A stretch of DNA of 64,000 bases from Flavobacterium sp. (GTDB lineage Bacteria; Bacteroidota; Bacteroidia; Flavobacteriales; Flavobacteriaceae): contig JADGMX010000007.1 in NCBI GenBank assembly GCA_015234525.1, positions 204,366-268,365 of the forward strand, read 5' to 3'. The notes beneath the pieces are model-generated. The model did not search any database and was not told the origin of the DNA. It was given only the letters and a program-made list of their open reading frames with translations. This document shows positions 18,995 through 28,663 of this stretch, piece after piece. Position 1 is the stretch's first letter. Each line of letters starts with the position of its first letter. The position numbers and the translations under genes are program-made.

Positions 18995-19811
18995 CTTTTG
19001 TTGCGTTTTCGAGGTTTAAGATTTCGTCGCGGTCTTTTCGCTTAATGATATAAACATGACCGAGATTGGTCATATCATTGAACAACTTTACATTGATCGT
19101 ATAATAATTGGTTTCGCTGTCGATGTATATCTTATCGATAGTTCCGATTCCGATGTTTTCAGGAAAGATAATCGATTGTCCACCGGTTACGATGGTATCA
19201 CCTTTACGGATAGCGGCTAGTCGGGGTACATCAATCAGTTGAACGAATCCGGTGCTTTTCCCATTCCAATTCAATGTTCCGAAGTGATTCGATTTTTTGA
19301 TTTTAGCGTTAATTTGCGATTTGATGTTCAGCACACTGATGACGGTCGCGTAATTTTTGGATACTTTATCTACAATTCCGACGATTCCCTGACTATTTAC
19401 AACACCCATATCCGGTTGAACCCCGTCGTTTGTGCCGCTGTTGATGGTCAGGTAGTTTTCAAAAACATTGTATGAGTTGTGAATGACTTTAGAAACAATG
19501 ATATTCGTCCGACTTACTCCTTTGATGCTATCCGCACGGTGAATGACGGTCGAATCTGCGATGGTCAGCAACAAGCTTCGCAACTTCGCATTTTCAGCGG
19601 CAAGTTGCTCGTTGTGATCTTTTAAATCGAAGTACTCGTTAACATTATTGAGACTCTCATAAACGCCGCCGGTCAGAAAGTTTGCAGAACTGACAACCTT
19701 GCTACGATGATACGAATGCGATTGCACCGTTAGGAATAACGAAATGCCTAAAAGCAGCAAAAACAGTAACTTATTACTGTTTTTATATATGAAATTAACA
19801 ATTTGCTGCAT
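18987..19811 (-). CDS. mreC: Rod shape-determining protein MreC
   Basis: A 274-residue bitopic protein: one N-terminal helix (about 12-28), a coiled-coil stretch (about 50-80, EYFDLKDHNEQLAAENAKL), then the beta-rich MreC core with NSGTNDGVQPDMGVV and GDTIVTGGQSIIFPENIGIG. MreC forms periplasmic filaments that activate PBP2-RodA. It lies 46 bases after mreB and overlaps mreD by 8 bases. Confidence 0.96.
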   Translation of the reverse strand: MQQIVNFIYKNSNKLLFLLLLGISLFLTVQSHSYHRSKVVSSANFLTGGVYESLNNVNEYFDLKDHNEQLAAENAKLRSLLLTIADSTVIHRADSIKGVSRTNIIVSKVIHNSYNVFENYLTINSGTNDGVQPDMGVVNSQGIVGIVDKVSKNYATVISVLNIKSQINAKIKKSNHFGTLNWNGKSTGFVQLIDVPRLAAIRKGDTIVTGGQSIIFPENIGIGTIDKIYIDSETNYYTINVKLFNDMTNLGHVYIIKRKDRDEILNLENATKGE

Positions 19812-19857
19812 TTACTGAATCAGTTTTCGGTTCCGGGAGCTGTATAAAAAGCTGGAA

Positions 19858-20886
19858 TTATTTAATAAGGATGCTGCGGAATTTTGGTATGTTTTTCAAC
19901 GCCATGCCGGTACCACGAACTACGGCACGAAGCGGATCCTCGGCAATGTAAACCGGTAGATCAGTCTTTTGCGAAATACGTTTGTCAAGTCCTCGTAGCA
20001 TTGATCCACCGCCGGCAAGATAAATACCGGTATTATAGATGTCAGCAGCAAGTTCAGGCGGAGTTTGCGAAAGCGTTTCCATGATCGCGTCTTCAATTCG
20101 CTGAATCGATTTGTCTAATGCTTTTGCGATTTCGCGGAACGATACTTCAACTTGCTTTGGTTTACCTGTAAGCAGGTCACGTCCTTGAACAGACATGTCA
20201 TCTGGTGGCGTTTCAAGATCTTCAGTTGCTGCACCAATCGAAATTTTGATCTTTTCAGCAGTACTTTCACCAACAAAAAGGTTGTGCTGTGTTCGCATGT
20301 AGTAAACGATATCGTTTGTAAAAACGTCACCGGCAATTTTAACCGATTTGTCGCAAACAATACCGCCAAGCGCGATTACTGCAATTTCTGTAGTTCCACC
20401 ACCAATATCGACGATCATATTACCTTTTGGCTGCATGATATCGATTCCAATACCGATTGCAGCAGCCATTGGCTCGTGAATCAAATAAACTTCTTTACCA
20501 TTTACGCGCTCACACGATTCTTTTACCGCACGCATTTCAACCTCTGTAATTCCCGACGGAATACAAACTACCATGCGAAGCGCCGGCGTAAACATTCTCT
20601 TCTTTAAAGCGGGAATGCTTTTGATAAAAAGGTTGATCATTTTTTCAGACGCATCAAAATCGGCGATAACACCGTCCTTCAGTGGTCTGATGGTTTTTAT
20701 GTTTTCATGAGTCTTTCCCTGCATCATATTTGCCTCCTTACCGACGGCAATTATTTTACCTGAAACCCGGTCGCGGGCAACGATTGAAGGACTGTCAATT
20801 ACGACTTTATCATTATGGATTATCAGGGTGTTGGCAGTACCAAGGTCGATAGCGATGTCCTCGGTCATGAAATCAAAAAATCCCAT
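19858..20886 (-). CDS. mreB: Rod shape-determining protein MreB (bacterial actin)
   Basis: A 342-residue actin-fold ATPase. The phosphate-binding loops are seen in IAIDLGTANTLI and IVDIGGGTTEIAV, and the adenosine motif in GIYLAGGGSMLRGL. MreB filaments under the inner membrane organise lateral-wall synthesis. The length is standard. It is the first gene of the shape operon; a TAnnTTTG box lies 39 bases upstream, in the 53-base gap after purH. Confidence 0.98.
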   Translation of the reverse strand: MGFFDFMTEDIAIDLGTANTLIIHNDKVVIDSPSIVARDRVSGKIIAVGKEANMMQGKTHENIKTIRPLKDGVIADFDASEKMINLFIKSIPALKKRMFTPALRMVVCIPSGITEVEMRAVKESCERVNGKEVYLIHEPMAAAIGIGIDIMQPKGNMIVDIGGGTTEIAVIALGGIVCDKSVKIAGDVFTNDIVYYMRTQHNLFVGESTAEKIKISIGAATEDLETPPDDMSVQGRDLLTGKPKQVEVSFREIAKALDKSIQRIEDAIMETLSQTPPELAADIYNTGIYLAGGGSMLRGLDKRISQKTDLPVYIAEDPLRAVVRGTGMALKNIPKFRSILIK

Positions 20887-20925
20887 ATGTTAAGCGGGGT
20901 TAAAAATTAGTGGAAAATTAACGCA

Positions 20926-20933
20926 CAAAGTTA
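20926..20933 (-). promoter_or_regulatory. -7 box for the mreBCD-mrdA-rodA operon
   Basis: On the minus strand TAACTTTG matches TAnnTTTG, 39 bases before mreB and just after the purH stop. The -33 region would overlap the end of purH and shows no clear TTG. Confidence 0.5.
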
Positions 20934-20939
20934 AACAAA

Positions 20940-22466
20940 TTAATGTTTGAAATGACGGGTTCCGGTAAATACCATCGCAACTTTATTTTCGTCACAATAG
21001 TCGATGCTCAATTGGTCTTTTACCGATCCGCCGGGCTGAATTACAGCTGTTACGCCGGCATTTTTCGCAATCTCAACACAGTCGGGAAATGGGAAAAAAG
21101 CGTCGCTCGCCATCACTGAACCCTGAAGGTCGAAATTAAACGTGTTGGCTTTTTCAATTGCCTGTTTCAACGCGTCGACCCGCGAGGTTTGACCCGTTCC
21201 AGAAGCAATCAAAGTTTGGTTTTTTGCAAGCACAATCGTGTTCGATTTCGTGTTCTTACATATTTTAGAGGCGAAGATCAAATCGCTGATTTCAGTATCG
21301 GAAGGAGCAACTTTAGTTACGGTTTTCAGATCGGATGCCTGATCGGTAACATTGTTTCGGTCTTGAACAAGCAATCCGTTAAGACATGTTCTTACTTGTT
21401 TTGATGGAAGCTCGATCGGATTTTGAACTAATAAGATTCGGTTTTTCTTTTCAGATAAGATTTCGATCGCCTGATCCTGAAATCCGGGCGCGATGACAAC
21501 TTCACAAAAAAGTTTGTTGATTTCGGTTGCGGTTTCGACGTCGATTTCGACATTTGAAATTAAAACGCCGCCAAAAGCTGATGTCGGATCGCCCGCCAAT
21601 GCTGCCAAGTACGCTTCCTTAATTGTAGGTCGTGATGCCAGTCCGCACGCATTATTATGTTTTAGAATGGCGAATGTTGGCTGATCATTTCTAAATTCCA
21701 ATATCAGATTAACCGCGGCATCAACATCTAATAAGTTGTTGTATGAAAGTTCTTTGCCGTGAAGCTTTTTGAACATCGCATCAAAATCGCCGTAGAAAAA
21801 TCCTTTTTGGTGTGGATTTTCTCCATAACGCAGTTCCTGGCCATTGGCGATGCTGATTTTAAACTTTGAATCTTCGGTGTTGAAATAATTGAAGATTGCC
21901 GAATCGTAGTGTGATGAGATATGGAAAGCGTGAGTTGCGAATTTTTTGCGATCTTCGATAGATGTTTCGCCGTTCTTTTCTTTGAGCAGATCGAGTAATG
22001 GCGCATATTGGTCGACTGATGCGACGATTAAAGTATCGCGGAAGTTTTTGGCCGCAGCGCGGATTAATGAGATTCCGCCGATATCGATTTTTTCGATGAT
22101 GTCTTCTTCTGCAGCGCCGGATGCCACTGTATTTTCGAAAGGGTAGAGGTCTACAATGACAAGATCGATTTGCGGAATGTCGAACTCTTTCATTTGTTCA
22201 GCATCCTGGTCGTTATCCTGTCGGTTTAGGATTCCGCCGAAAATTTTTGGATGAAGTGTTTTAACGCGGCCGCCTAATATTGAAGGGTACGAAGTGACAT
22301 CTTCAACCGGAATGACCGGAATTCCGAGGTTTTTAATAAATTCTTCGGTTCCGCCGGTCGAGTAGAACGTAACATTTTGATCGTGCAATTGTTTGATGAT
22401 TGGTTCGAGTCCGTCTTTTGAAAATACTGAAACAAGTGCAGATTTAATGTTTTTTGTAGTAGTCAT
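20940..22466 (-). CDS. purH: Bifunctional AICAR formyltransferase / IMP cyclohydrolase
   Basis: A 508-residue cytosolic enzyme for the last two steps of IMP synthesis. The N-terminal methylglyoxal-synthase-like cyclohydrolase domain (about 1-195) begins ALVSVFSKDGLEPI and contains STGGTEEFI. The formyltransferase domain contains LRYGENPHQKG and LKHNNACGLA, the latter with the catalytic Lys-His. The reading frame stays open to 22547, but the ATG at 22466 begins the canonical N-terminus and a TAnnTTTG box sits just upstream inside the extension, so the shorter form is chosen. mreB follows after 53 bases. Confidence 0.97.
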   Translation of the reverse strand: MTTTKNIKSALVSVFSKDGLEPIIKQLHDQNVTFYSTGGTEEFIKNLGIPVIPVEDVTSYPSILGGRVKTLHPKIFGGILNRQDNDQDAEQMKEFDIPQIDLVIVDLYPFENTVASGAAEEDIIEKIDIGGISLIRAAAKNFRDTLIVASVDQYAPLLDLLKEKNGETSIEDRKKFATHAFHISSHYDSAIFNYFNTEDSKFKISIANGQELRYGENPHQKGFFYGDFDAMFKKLHGKELSYNNLLDVDAAVNLILEFRNDQPTFAILKHNNACGLASRPTIKEAYLAALAGDPTSAFGGVLISNVEIDVETATEINKLFCEVVIAPGFQDQAIEILSEKKNRILLVQNPIELPSKQVRTCLNGLLVQDRNNVTDQASDLKTVTKVAPSDTEISDLIFASKICKNTKSNTIVLAKNQTLIASGTGQTSRVDALKQAIEKANTFNFDLQGSVMASDAFFPFPDCVEIAKNAGVTAVIQPGGSVKDQLSIDYCDENKVAMVFTGTRHFKH

Positions 22467-22486
22467 AGTAGTTGTGTTAGTTTTTG

Positions 22487-22494
22487 CAAAAGTA
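22487..22494 (-). promoter_or_regulatory. -7 box for purH
   Basis: On the minus strand TACTTTTG matches TAnnTTTG, 20 bases before the ATG at 22466. A TTG occurs upstream but at too short a spacing, so the -33 element is unclear. Its position supports the short purH start. Confidence 0.5.
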
Positions 22495-22587
22495 GTTTTT
22501 TTTGATGCAACCACAGGCGGTTTTGCAGTCTTACTAAAGAAAAACAAGCTCGGTTTTTTGTTGAATTTCGAATCAGGTTTATCAGCC

Positions 22588-22693
22588 CTAGCCCCGATGG
22601 CGGCGGCATCCTTTTTTTGGCGGCCAACAGATGTGTTTTAACCGATGTTTTAAAGCAAAAAAAGATAAAGCCAATAGCGGGAATAAGCTCCTA
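22588..22693 (+). repeat. Structured intergenic repeat, type 1, copy B
   Basis: The left arm is CTAGCCCCGATGGCGGCGGC and the right arm AATAGCGGGAATAAGCTCC. The middle pairs as ATCCTTTTTTTG with CAAAAAAAGAT around an unrelated loop. It lies in the 341-base divergent gap between purH and the ABC permease. The remaining part of that gap, 22694-22807, is AT-rich and shows nothing further that I can name. Confidence 0.8.
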
Positions 22694-22807
22694 ATCCTCA
22701 TTTTGACCATGAAGGCCAGATATTACAACTAAAAAATTTGCGGTATGTTGTGCGGCGGTGTTAGGTTATTGACGAAAATTTTTTGAATTTTACAACAAAG
22801 TTTATCC

Positions 22808-24052
22808 ATGCTACTTTATTTACGCCTTCTTCGCGAAAGTTTTGGCTTTGCTGTCAACGCTTTACGCAACAACAAACTTCGGACGCTGCTTTCGCTTTTG
22901 GGTGTGACCATCGGAATTTTTTCGATCATTGCGGTTTTGGCGGCTGTCGATTCGCTTGACCGGAAAATCAAGAAGGATTTGAGCAGTTTGGATAAGAATA
23001 CCATGTATTTGACCCGGGTTTCGTTTGGCCCGTCGAATCTTCCGCGTTGGAAGACGGAGCAATTTCCCGATGTTACTTATGATGAATTTCAGGCGTTAAA
23101 GCGTTCAGTGATTTCGGCTGAGAATTTGTGTTTTCAACTTTTTGCCGGAAGACAATCGATTAAATTCGAGAATGAAACCGTGAATGATGTGAATGTGGTT
23201 CCGGTGACGTATGAGTTTACCGATATTCAGACATTGGAGTTTGAAACCGGCCGATTTTTTAATGAACCGGAGTCGAATTCGGGTGCCGCAGTGGTGGTGT
23301 TGGGATTTGAAGTTGCCAAAAGTTTGTTTGGTGGCAGCGATCCGATCGGCAAAGATGTGCGAATTTACGGACAACGTTTTACGGTAATCGGGGTAACTCA
23401 GAAGCAAGGTGCCGGAATGTTTGGGGAGAGCAACGATATTTCAGCATTTTTTCCGAGTAATTTTTTGCGAAGGATGTACGGCGATAACAATAAGACGATG
23501 TTGCCGGTTGTGATTGTAAACCCCGGCGACAATATCGACGAGACTAAGGCTGAAATTGCGCAGAAACTTCGCATGATACGCGGAATTAAAGCCGATCAGG
23601 AAGATAATTTCTTTATTAACGTACTATCGGGATTGACTGATATGATTGACGGAATTGTCGGTCAAATGAATATGTTTGGCTGGATTATCAGTGGATTTTC
23701 GCTTTTGGTGGGCGGATTTGGAATTGCCAATATCATGTTTGTATCGGTTAAAGAACGGACTAATTTGATTGGTATTCAGAAATCGCTTGGCGCGAAAAAC
23801 CGATTTATCTTGTTCCAGTTTTTGTTTGAGGCTGTGATCTTGTCGATAATAGGCGGTTTGATCGGTTTGTTTTTGGTATGGATTATTACGGTTATACTTA
23901 CCAATTTGCTTGAATTCGACTTTATACTCGGAATGGGGAATGTGATTCTGGGGACGACATTAGCCGCCGCCATCGGACTTGTATCCGGGATCTTGCCTGC
24001 GATTTCAGCCTCGAGATTAGATCCGGTTGAAGCGATCCGCACCGGAATGTAA
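22808..24052 (+). CDS. ABC transporter permease, MacB/FtsX type
   Basis: A 414-residue inner-membrane protein. One N-terminal helix (about 30-48, SLLGVTIGIFSIIAVLAAV) is followed by a MacB-type periplasmic core domain (about 55-270) and three C-terminal FtsX-type helices (about 285-400), with GIANIMFVSVKERTNLIGIQ and the ending ASRLDPVEAIRTGM typical of the family. Such permeases work with an ABC ATPase in mechanotransmission or export of lipoproteins, peptides or drugs. No ATPase gene lies next to it; the partner must be elsewhere. It is convergent with accD, with a shared hairpin between. Confidence 0.9.
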   Translation: MLLYLRLLRESFGFAVNALRNNKLRTLLSLLGVTIGIFSIIAVLAAVDSLDRKIKKDLSSLDKNTMYLTRVSFGPSNLPRWKTEQFPDVTYDEFQALKRSVISAENLCFQLFAGRQSIKFENETVNDVNVVPVTYEFTDIQTLEFETGRFFNEPESNSGAAVVVLGFEVAKSLFGGSDPIGKDVRIYGQRFTVIGVTQKQGAGMFGESNDISAFFPSNFLRRMYGDNNKTMLPVVIVNPGDNIDETKAEIAQKLRMIRGIKADQEDNFFINVLSGLTDMIDGIVGQMNMFGWIISGFSLLVGGFGIANIMFVSVKERTNLIGIQKSLGAKNRFILFQFLFEAVILSIIGGLIGLFLVWIITVILTNLLEFDFILGMGNVILGTTLAAAIGLVSGILPAISASRLDPVEAIRTGM

Positions 24053-24079
24053 AAAAAAATCCCGGCTGTTAAACCGGGA
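24051..24079 (-). terminator. Intrinsic terminator of accD (shared gap with the ABC permease)
   Basis: CCCGG and CCGGG arms (24061-24065 and 24074-24078) form a hairpin. On the minus strand it is followed by nine T residues (24059-24051). In the plus direction a weaker T-run follows, so it may act both ways. Confidence 0.75.
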
Positions 24080-24086
24080 ATACTTT

Positions 24087-24941
24087 TTAGCGAACTGGCT
24101 GATTCAGTATCAAATCCAGATATAAATTCACTTTGTTTTTGAGTTCTTTTCGATGTGTGATAAAATCCAAAAATCCGTGTTCCAAAACGAATTCGGCTGT
24201 TTGGAAACCTTTTGGCAAATCTTTTCCGGTAGTGTCTTTTACAACGCGTGGTCCGGCAAAACCGATAAGCGCTCCGGGTTCAGAAATGTTGATATCACCC
24301 AGCATTGCGTATGATGCGGTTGTTCCACCGGTAGTCGGATCGGTACAAAGCGAGATGTACGGAATTTTTGCGTCGGCAAGTTGAGCCAGTTTTGCAGAAG
24401 TTTTAGCAAGTTGCATTAGTGAGTAAGCAGCTTCCATCATACGAGCTCCGCCTGACTTTGAAATCATCATGAACGGAATTTTGTTTTGGATGGCATGGTC
24501 GATTCCACGTGCAATTTTCTCACCGACAACGGCGCCCATTGATCCGCCGATAAAGGCGAAATCCATACAACATACCACAAGGTCTTTGCCTTTAGACTTC
24601 CCGACACCAGTTCGAACGGCATCTTTGAGTTTTGTTTTGTCCATCGCTTCTTTAAGTCGGTCGGCATATTTCTTTGTGTCGACAAAATTCAGCGGATCTT
24701 TCGATGTGACGTTCGGATCGAGTTCGGTAAATTCGTTGTTGTCAAACAAAATCTCAAAATACTCCTTGCTTCCGATTCTGACATGAAAACCATCTTCGGG
24801 GCTCACGTATAAGTTTTGCGCAAGTTCGTCGGCATCAACTATTTTACCTGTCGGAGATTTATACCATAATCCTTTTGGGACGTCCTTTTTATCTTCGGTT
24901 GCGGTAGTAATACCTTTTGCAGTTCTTTTAAACCAAGCCAT
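24087..24941 (-). CDS. accD: Acetyl-CoA carboxylase carboxyltransferase subunit beta, zinc ribbon degenerate
   Basis: A 284-residue beta subunit of the carboxyltransferase that transfers carboxyl from biotin to acetyl-CoA in fatty-acid synthesis. The crotonase-like core is clear: [37 protein letters not shown] and [16 protein letters not shown]. The N-terminal zinc ribbon normally has two CPxC pairs; here they read SPTG (29-32) and SPED (47-50), so all four cysteines are gone although the surrounding sequence is aligned. I recall the same state in other flavobacteria. It follows fbaA by 32 bases and ends at a terminator. Confidence 0.95.
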   Translation of the reverse strand: MAWFKRTAKGITTATEDKKDVPKGLWYKSPTGKIVDADELAQNLYVSPEDGFHVRIGSKEYFEILFDNNEFTELDPNVTSKDPLNFVDTKKYADRLKEAMDKTKLKDAVRTGVGKSKGKDLVVCCMDFAFIGGSMGAVVGEKIARGIDHAIQNKIPFMMISKSGGARMMEAAYSLMQLAKTSAKLAQLADAKIPYISLCTDPTTGGTTASYAMLGDINISEPGALIGFAGPRVVKDTTGKDLPKGFQTAEFVLEHGFLDFITHRKELKNKVNLYLDLILNQPVR

Positions 24942-24973
24942 ATAATATTTGTTATCTGCGTTTGCGAAACGGA

Positions 24974-26041
24974 TTAAAGCGTTTGTACGTTATTTAGGTC
25001 GGCAAAAGCTTGCTCGAGGCGTTTGTTGAAAGTCATTTCGCCTTCGCGCACCCATTTTCGCGGATCATAATGTTTTTTATTCGGTGACTCTTCGCCGGTT
25101 GGATTACCGATTTGAGTTTTAAGATAGTCGATGTTCTTGACCATGTAATCACGGATTCCTTCAGTGTAGGCGAATTGAAGATCAGTATCGATATTCATTT
25201 TGATTACACCATAGCTGATTGCCTCGCGGATTTCTTCAAGACTTGACCCTGAACCGCCGTGGAATACGAAATCGATAGGATTTTTTTCGGTGGCGAATTT
25301 CTCCTGAACGAATTCCTGCGAATTTTTCAAGATCTTCGGTGTAAGTTTCACATTTCCCGGTTTGTAAACACCGTGAACATTTCCGAAAGCAGCCGCAATG
25401 GTAAAGCGGTCGCTGACTTTCTTCAGTTCTTCGTAGGCGTAAGCTACTTCTTCAGGTTGTGTGTATAATTTCGAGCTGTCAACATCTGAGTTATCAACGC
25501 CATCTTCCTCGCCGCCGGTAATTCCGAGTTCGATTTCGAGGGTCATTCCCATTTTGCTCATTCTCTCGAGGTATTTTTTACAAATCTCGATGTTTTCTTC
25601 GATCGGTTCTTCTGAAAGATCGATCATATGTGAACTGTAAAGCGGTTTTCCGGTTTCGGCAAAATGCTTTTCAGAGGCGTCAAGCAAACCATCTAACCAC
25701 GGAAGTAGTTTTTTTGCACAGTGATCTGTATGTAGAATCACAGTTGCGCCATAAGCTTCAGCCAAAGTGTGAATGTGCTTTGCGCCTGCGATACCACCTG
25801 CAATTGCTGCTTTTTCATTATCATTAGAAAGTCCTTTTCCTGCATTAAAAGCCGCGCCACCGTTCGAAAACTGAATGATCACCGGCGCTTTTAGTTTAGC
25901 AGCAGTTTCCAACACACCATTAATCGTACTCGAGCCGGTTACGTTTACCGCCGGAAGGGCAAAACCTTTCTCTTTGGCAAAACGGAAAATCTCTTGTACT
26001 TCTTCACCAGTTGCAACTCCGGGTTTAATATTGTGAGCCAT
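24974..26041 (-). CDS. fbaA: Class II fructose-bisphosphate aldolase
   Basis: A 355-residue metal-dependent aldolase of glycolysis and gluconeogenesis. The zinc-site motif [11 protein letters not shown], the family region [17 protein letters not shown], and [10 protein letters not shown] and [11 protein letters not shown] for phosphate binding are all present. The length is that of the FbaA (class IIA) group. A TAATTTTG box lies upstream, and accD follows after 32 bases in the same orientation, so the two are probably cotranscribed. Confidence 0.97.
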   Translation of the reverse strand: MAHNIKPGVATGEEVQEIFRFAKEKGFALPAVNVTGSSTINGVLETAAKLKAPVIIQFSNGGAAFNAGKGLSNDNEKAAIAGGIAGAKHIHTLAEAYGATVILHTDHCAKKLLPWLDGLLDASEKHFAETGKPLYSSHMIDLSEEPIEENIEICKKYLERMSKMGMTLEIELGITGGEEDGVDNSDVDSSKLYTQPEEVAYAYEELKKVSDRFTIAAAFGNVHGVYKPGNVKLTPKILKNSQEFVQEKFATEKNPIDFVFHGGSGSSLEEIREAISYGVIKMNIDTDLQFAYTEGIRDYMVKNIDYLKTQIGNPTGEESPNKKHYDPRKWVREGEMTFNKRLEQAFADLNNVQTL

Positions 26042-26065
26042 AATGATTTGTTTAAGTTAGGGAGG

Positions 26066-26073
26066 CAAAATTA
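26066..26073 (-). promoter_or_regulatory. -7 box for fbaA-accD
   Basis: On the minus strand TAATTTTG matches TAnnTTTG, 24 bases before the fbaA ATG, with GGGAGG-like sequence in between. Confidence 0.55.
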
Positions 26074-26084
26074 ATAATTATATA

Positions 26085-28625
26085 TCAGAACGGATAATTA
26101 ATACCAACATTTAAGACCGAATTCCCGAAATTGTAATCGCGGAACCATTCGCGTTTTTCATCTGCCGGATTATATGTTTTGAATCCGAGATCCAATCGGA
26201 CAACGAAAAAACTAAAGTCGTAACGAACGCCAAATCCGGATCCGACGGCGAGTTCCTGCAGCGATTTGACACCTTCAAATATCAGTTTCTCGTCGGTTTC
26301 ATTGTCGAGAACGTTCCAGATATTTCCAGCATCGACAAACAAAGCGCCGTTAAAGTTGCCCGCAATGTTGAAGCGATATTCAGCATTCAAAGCGATTTTC
26401 ATGTTAGCCTCGTTAAAATCAAAAATCGTTTTTGAGCTTCCGGGTCCAAGGCTATACGATCGCCAGGCGCGGTTGTCATTTGATCCGCCGGCAAAGTAGC
26501 TTCGCGAAAACGGTACGCTGTTGGAATTTCCATAAGGAATAGCGATTCCGCCAAATGCCCTGATGGCAAAAACCTGTCGTCGGCTAAGGTCGAAGTGTTT
26601 GATGAATTCGACTTCAGTTTTAATGTATTGGGAATATTCGACGTCTAAAAACGTGTTGCGGCCATTCTGATTTTCGAGCGCCCGCGAAATATTGGCAAGT
26701 AAGGCTAACGTGTTTCCGGCCGATTCGATTTTGCCTCTGAAAACATGGAAACTGTTATCCTGAAGGTCGGTTTTAGTTGTTCGTGAATAGGTGAAACTAG
26801 ACGCAAAAATCAAGTTGTTTTCAGTAAGTCGGTCTTTTCGCTCTTTGATGCTTCTAATGGTTCGAAGATCGGACTCATTTGATATCGGAAGGTTGTTGTT
26901 GATGACATCGTCAATGAACGCATTGGTACCTTCGTCGATTTTCAATGTTTGATTGGTGTTGAAATAGTCGGGGTTGGCGTTGTATTCGACAGCCAAATCG
27001 TTCAGTACGTCATACGAAGATTTGTAAACCCTAAAATAATTTCCGACATTAATATTGTTGACATATTGAATGTTGAACAAGTCAAATCGCGCGCTGGAAA
27101 ATCGTTTTGGCGTCCAGTTGTAGGTCATTGCTCCGGTAAAACTTTCCTTGTCCAAGCCAATATTTTGTTGCTTTGCGATACCAAAACTAATAACGGTCGA
27201 TGGAACGGTGGTCTTGGGGATGATTTTCTCAACATTAAAAGGAAAGAAAATTCGCGGGAACGACAATTTAACATCGGCGCCATATTCTGAAACATTAAAG
27301 AAATTGTCGTCAGGATTTGCAAACTCTTTTGAGGATCCGATATTTCCGCGTGTGGCGATTTCTAACGTTTCAGCACCTCTGAAGACATTTCTGATCGACA
27401 CCGAGATATTTCCTAGAATACCAAAATCCTGAATGTTTGAATGCGTAAAATCGATACCGGTTCCAAAGCTGTATTTCGGTCGGGACGCCAGGAAAATATT
27501 TGCAATGAGTCCGTTTCCGGTACTGTCAACTTCATACTGGATTGTCGGATAATTGAAAACGCGCAAATTGCTTAAATACCGCGATGTAAGCGTAGTTCGA
27601 AAATCTGCAAAGAGACTTCCTTTATTGATAAAAACTGCGTCGGTGATCGCTTTTGGTTTGTATCGAAGCGGCCCGTTGCTGTATAAATGGAAGTTGTTGT
27701 ACTCGATGCTGTCGGTTTTTATGCTAAAAGTTTTGTCTTCAGGCCCGGCTGAAAAAATATTAACGCGACTGATTTTAAAAATCTTAAATGGCATTGTCCG
27801 GGTCGAATCGCCTTCGCGGTAAGCATAGTCGCTGATGTTCAGATTTACGTTCGCCTTATTATTTGTGCCCACGGTATCAATGTCAAATTTGACGAAGTTC
27901 TGCTGAAAGTGATAGACTCCGCGGTTTCGAAAACTAGTGGTCAGCCTGTTTTTCTCTTCGTTGAAATCAGCGGTTTTGTACTGATTGCCCCGTTTTAAAA
28001 CAGTTTGATCGTTGATGGATTTATGAAGTGAATCAAGAACCGGCGACGTAATAGTAGCGGTAATCGAGTCGAGGAAAAACGCCTTTCCGGTTGTAACTTT
28101 ATAGGTGATATGCGCTTTTTTTTGTGATGTTGTGTCGACTGTAAAATCAGCTTCAGCGTTAAAATAACCACTATTGAAATAATGTGCGCGGAGTCGGCTT
28201 ACCGATTTTCTCGCACTTTGAAGATCGATAATTACCGGCGGTTCGCCCGATTTTTTAAGGAAATTGTGAATTCCGGCAAACCAAAACGATTTTCCCAAAC
28301 GGTCGACTTGCTTCTTTGATAGCAGTTTCGACATGCGTTCGTACTTTCCGGGTTTATTTGCAAAACGCGCGCGATACGACGAATCCGGATTTGCTTTAGC
28401 GAGGTTGTAAAGATTTAAGCGAAGTTTGTAACCGAGCAGCGATGAATTCGGTTTTTGATAGAGTTGATCGTTGAGAACCGATTCTGAAACCAGCTCGTCG
28501 TTGACGATGATTTCGTTTTTGGTCAGCAAATGTCGACCTTCGGGCACACGCTTCACAGTGTTACATGCCGACAATAGTACTCCTATTAGAATAAATAGTG
28601 ATATTTTTGCGGACAGGTTTCTCAA
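26085..28625 (-). CDS. BamA/TamA-family outer-membrane lipoprotein (TamL-like)
   Basis: An 846-residue Omp85-superfamily protein. The N-terminus is a lipoprotein signal with lipobox LLSAC (Cys21), which separates it from ordinary BamA and fits the TamL branch of Bacteroidota. POTRA-like segments cover about residues 30-400 and the C-terminal half is a beta-barrel with RSYFAGGSNDNRAW and VDAGNIWN, ending in a terminal Phe (GINYPF). Omp85 proteins insert or export other envelope proteins. No tamB-like gene is next to it. It is divergent from the TrmH-type gene with 38 bases between starts. Confidence 0.85.
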   Translation of the reverse strand: MRNLSAKISLFILIGVLLSACNTVKRVPEGRHLLTKNEIIVNDELVSESVLNDQLYQKPNSSLLGYKLRLNLYNLAKANPDSSYRARFANKPGKYERMSKLLSKKQVDRLGKSFWFAGIHNFLKKSGEPPVIIDLQSARKSVSRLRAHYFNSGYFNAEADFTVDTTSQKKAHITYKVTTGKAFFLDSITATITSPVLDSLHKSINDQTVLKRGNQYKTADFNEEKNRLTTSFRNRGVYHFQQNFVKFDIDTVGTNNKANVNLNISDYAYREGDSTRTMPFKIFKISRVNIFSAGPEDKTFSIKTDSIEYNNFHLYSNGPLRYKPKAITDAVFINKGSLFADFRTTLTSRYLSNLRVFNYPTIQYEVDSTGNGLIANIFLASRPKYSFGTGIDFTHSNIQDFGILGNISVSIRNVFRGAETLEIATRGNIGSSKEFANPDDNFFNVSEYGADVKLSFPRIFFPFNVEKIIPKTTVPSTVISFGIAKQQNIGLDKESFTGAMTYNWTPKRFSSARFDLFNIQYVNNINVGNYFRVYKSSYDVLNDLAVEYNANPDYFNTNQTLKIDEGTNAFIDDVINNNLPISNESDLRTIRSIKERKDRLTENNLIFASSFTYSRTTKTDLQDNSFHVFRGKIESAGNTLALLANISRALENQNGRNTFLDVEYSQYIKTEVEFIKHFDLSRRQVFAIRAFGGIAIPYGNSNSVPFSRSYFAGGSNDNRAWRSYSLGPGSSKTIFDFNEANMKIALNAEYRFNIAGNFNGALFVDAGNIWNVLDNETDEKLIFEGVKSLQELAVGSGFGVRYDFSFFVVRLDLGFKTYNPADEKREWFRDYNFGNSVLNVGINYPF

Positions 28626-28645
28626 GTGATTGTAAATAGATAAAT

Positions 28646-28653
28646 CAAAAGTA
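28646..28653 (-). promoter_or_regulatory. -7 box for the TamL-like gene
   Basis: On the minus strand TACTTTTG matches TAnnTTTG, 20 bases before the ATG at 28625. It lies in the 38-base divergent gap; the -33 region would fall within the neighbouring gene. Confidence 0.5.
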
Positions 28654-28663
28654 CGTTATTTCT

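Noticed and set aside
20152..20607. 151-residue plus-strand open frame across mreB
   Set aside because: Antisense to a very highly conserved mreB, Cys/Phe/Asn-rich composition, no recognisable domain.
22467..22547. 27-residue N-terminal extension of purH
   Set aside because: Upstream of the conserved PurH start, low-complexity Thr/Lys residues, and it contains the likely -7 promoter box.
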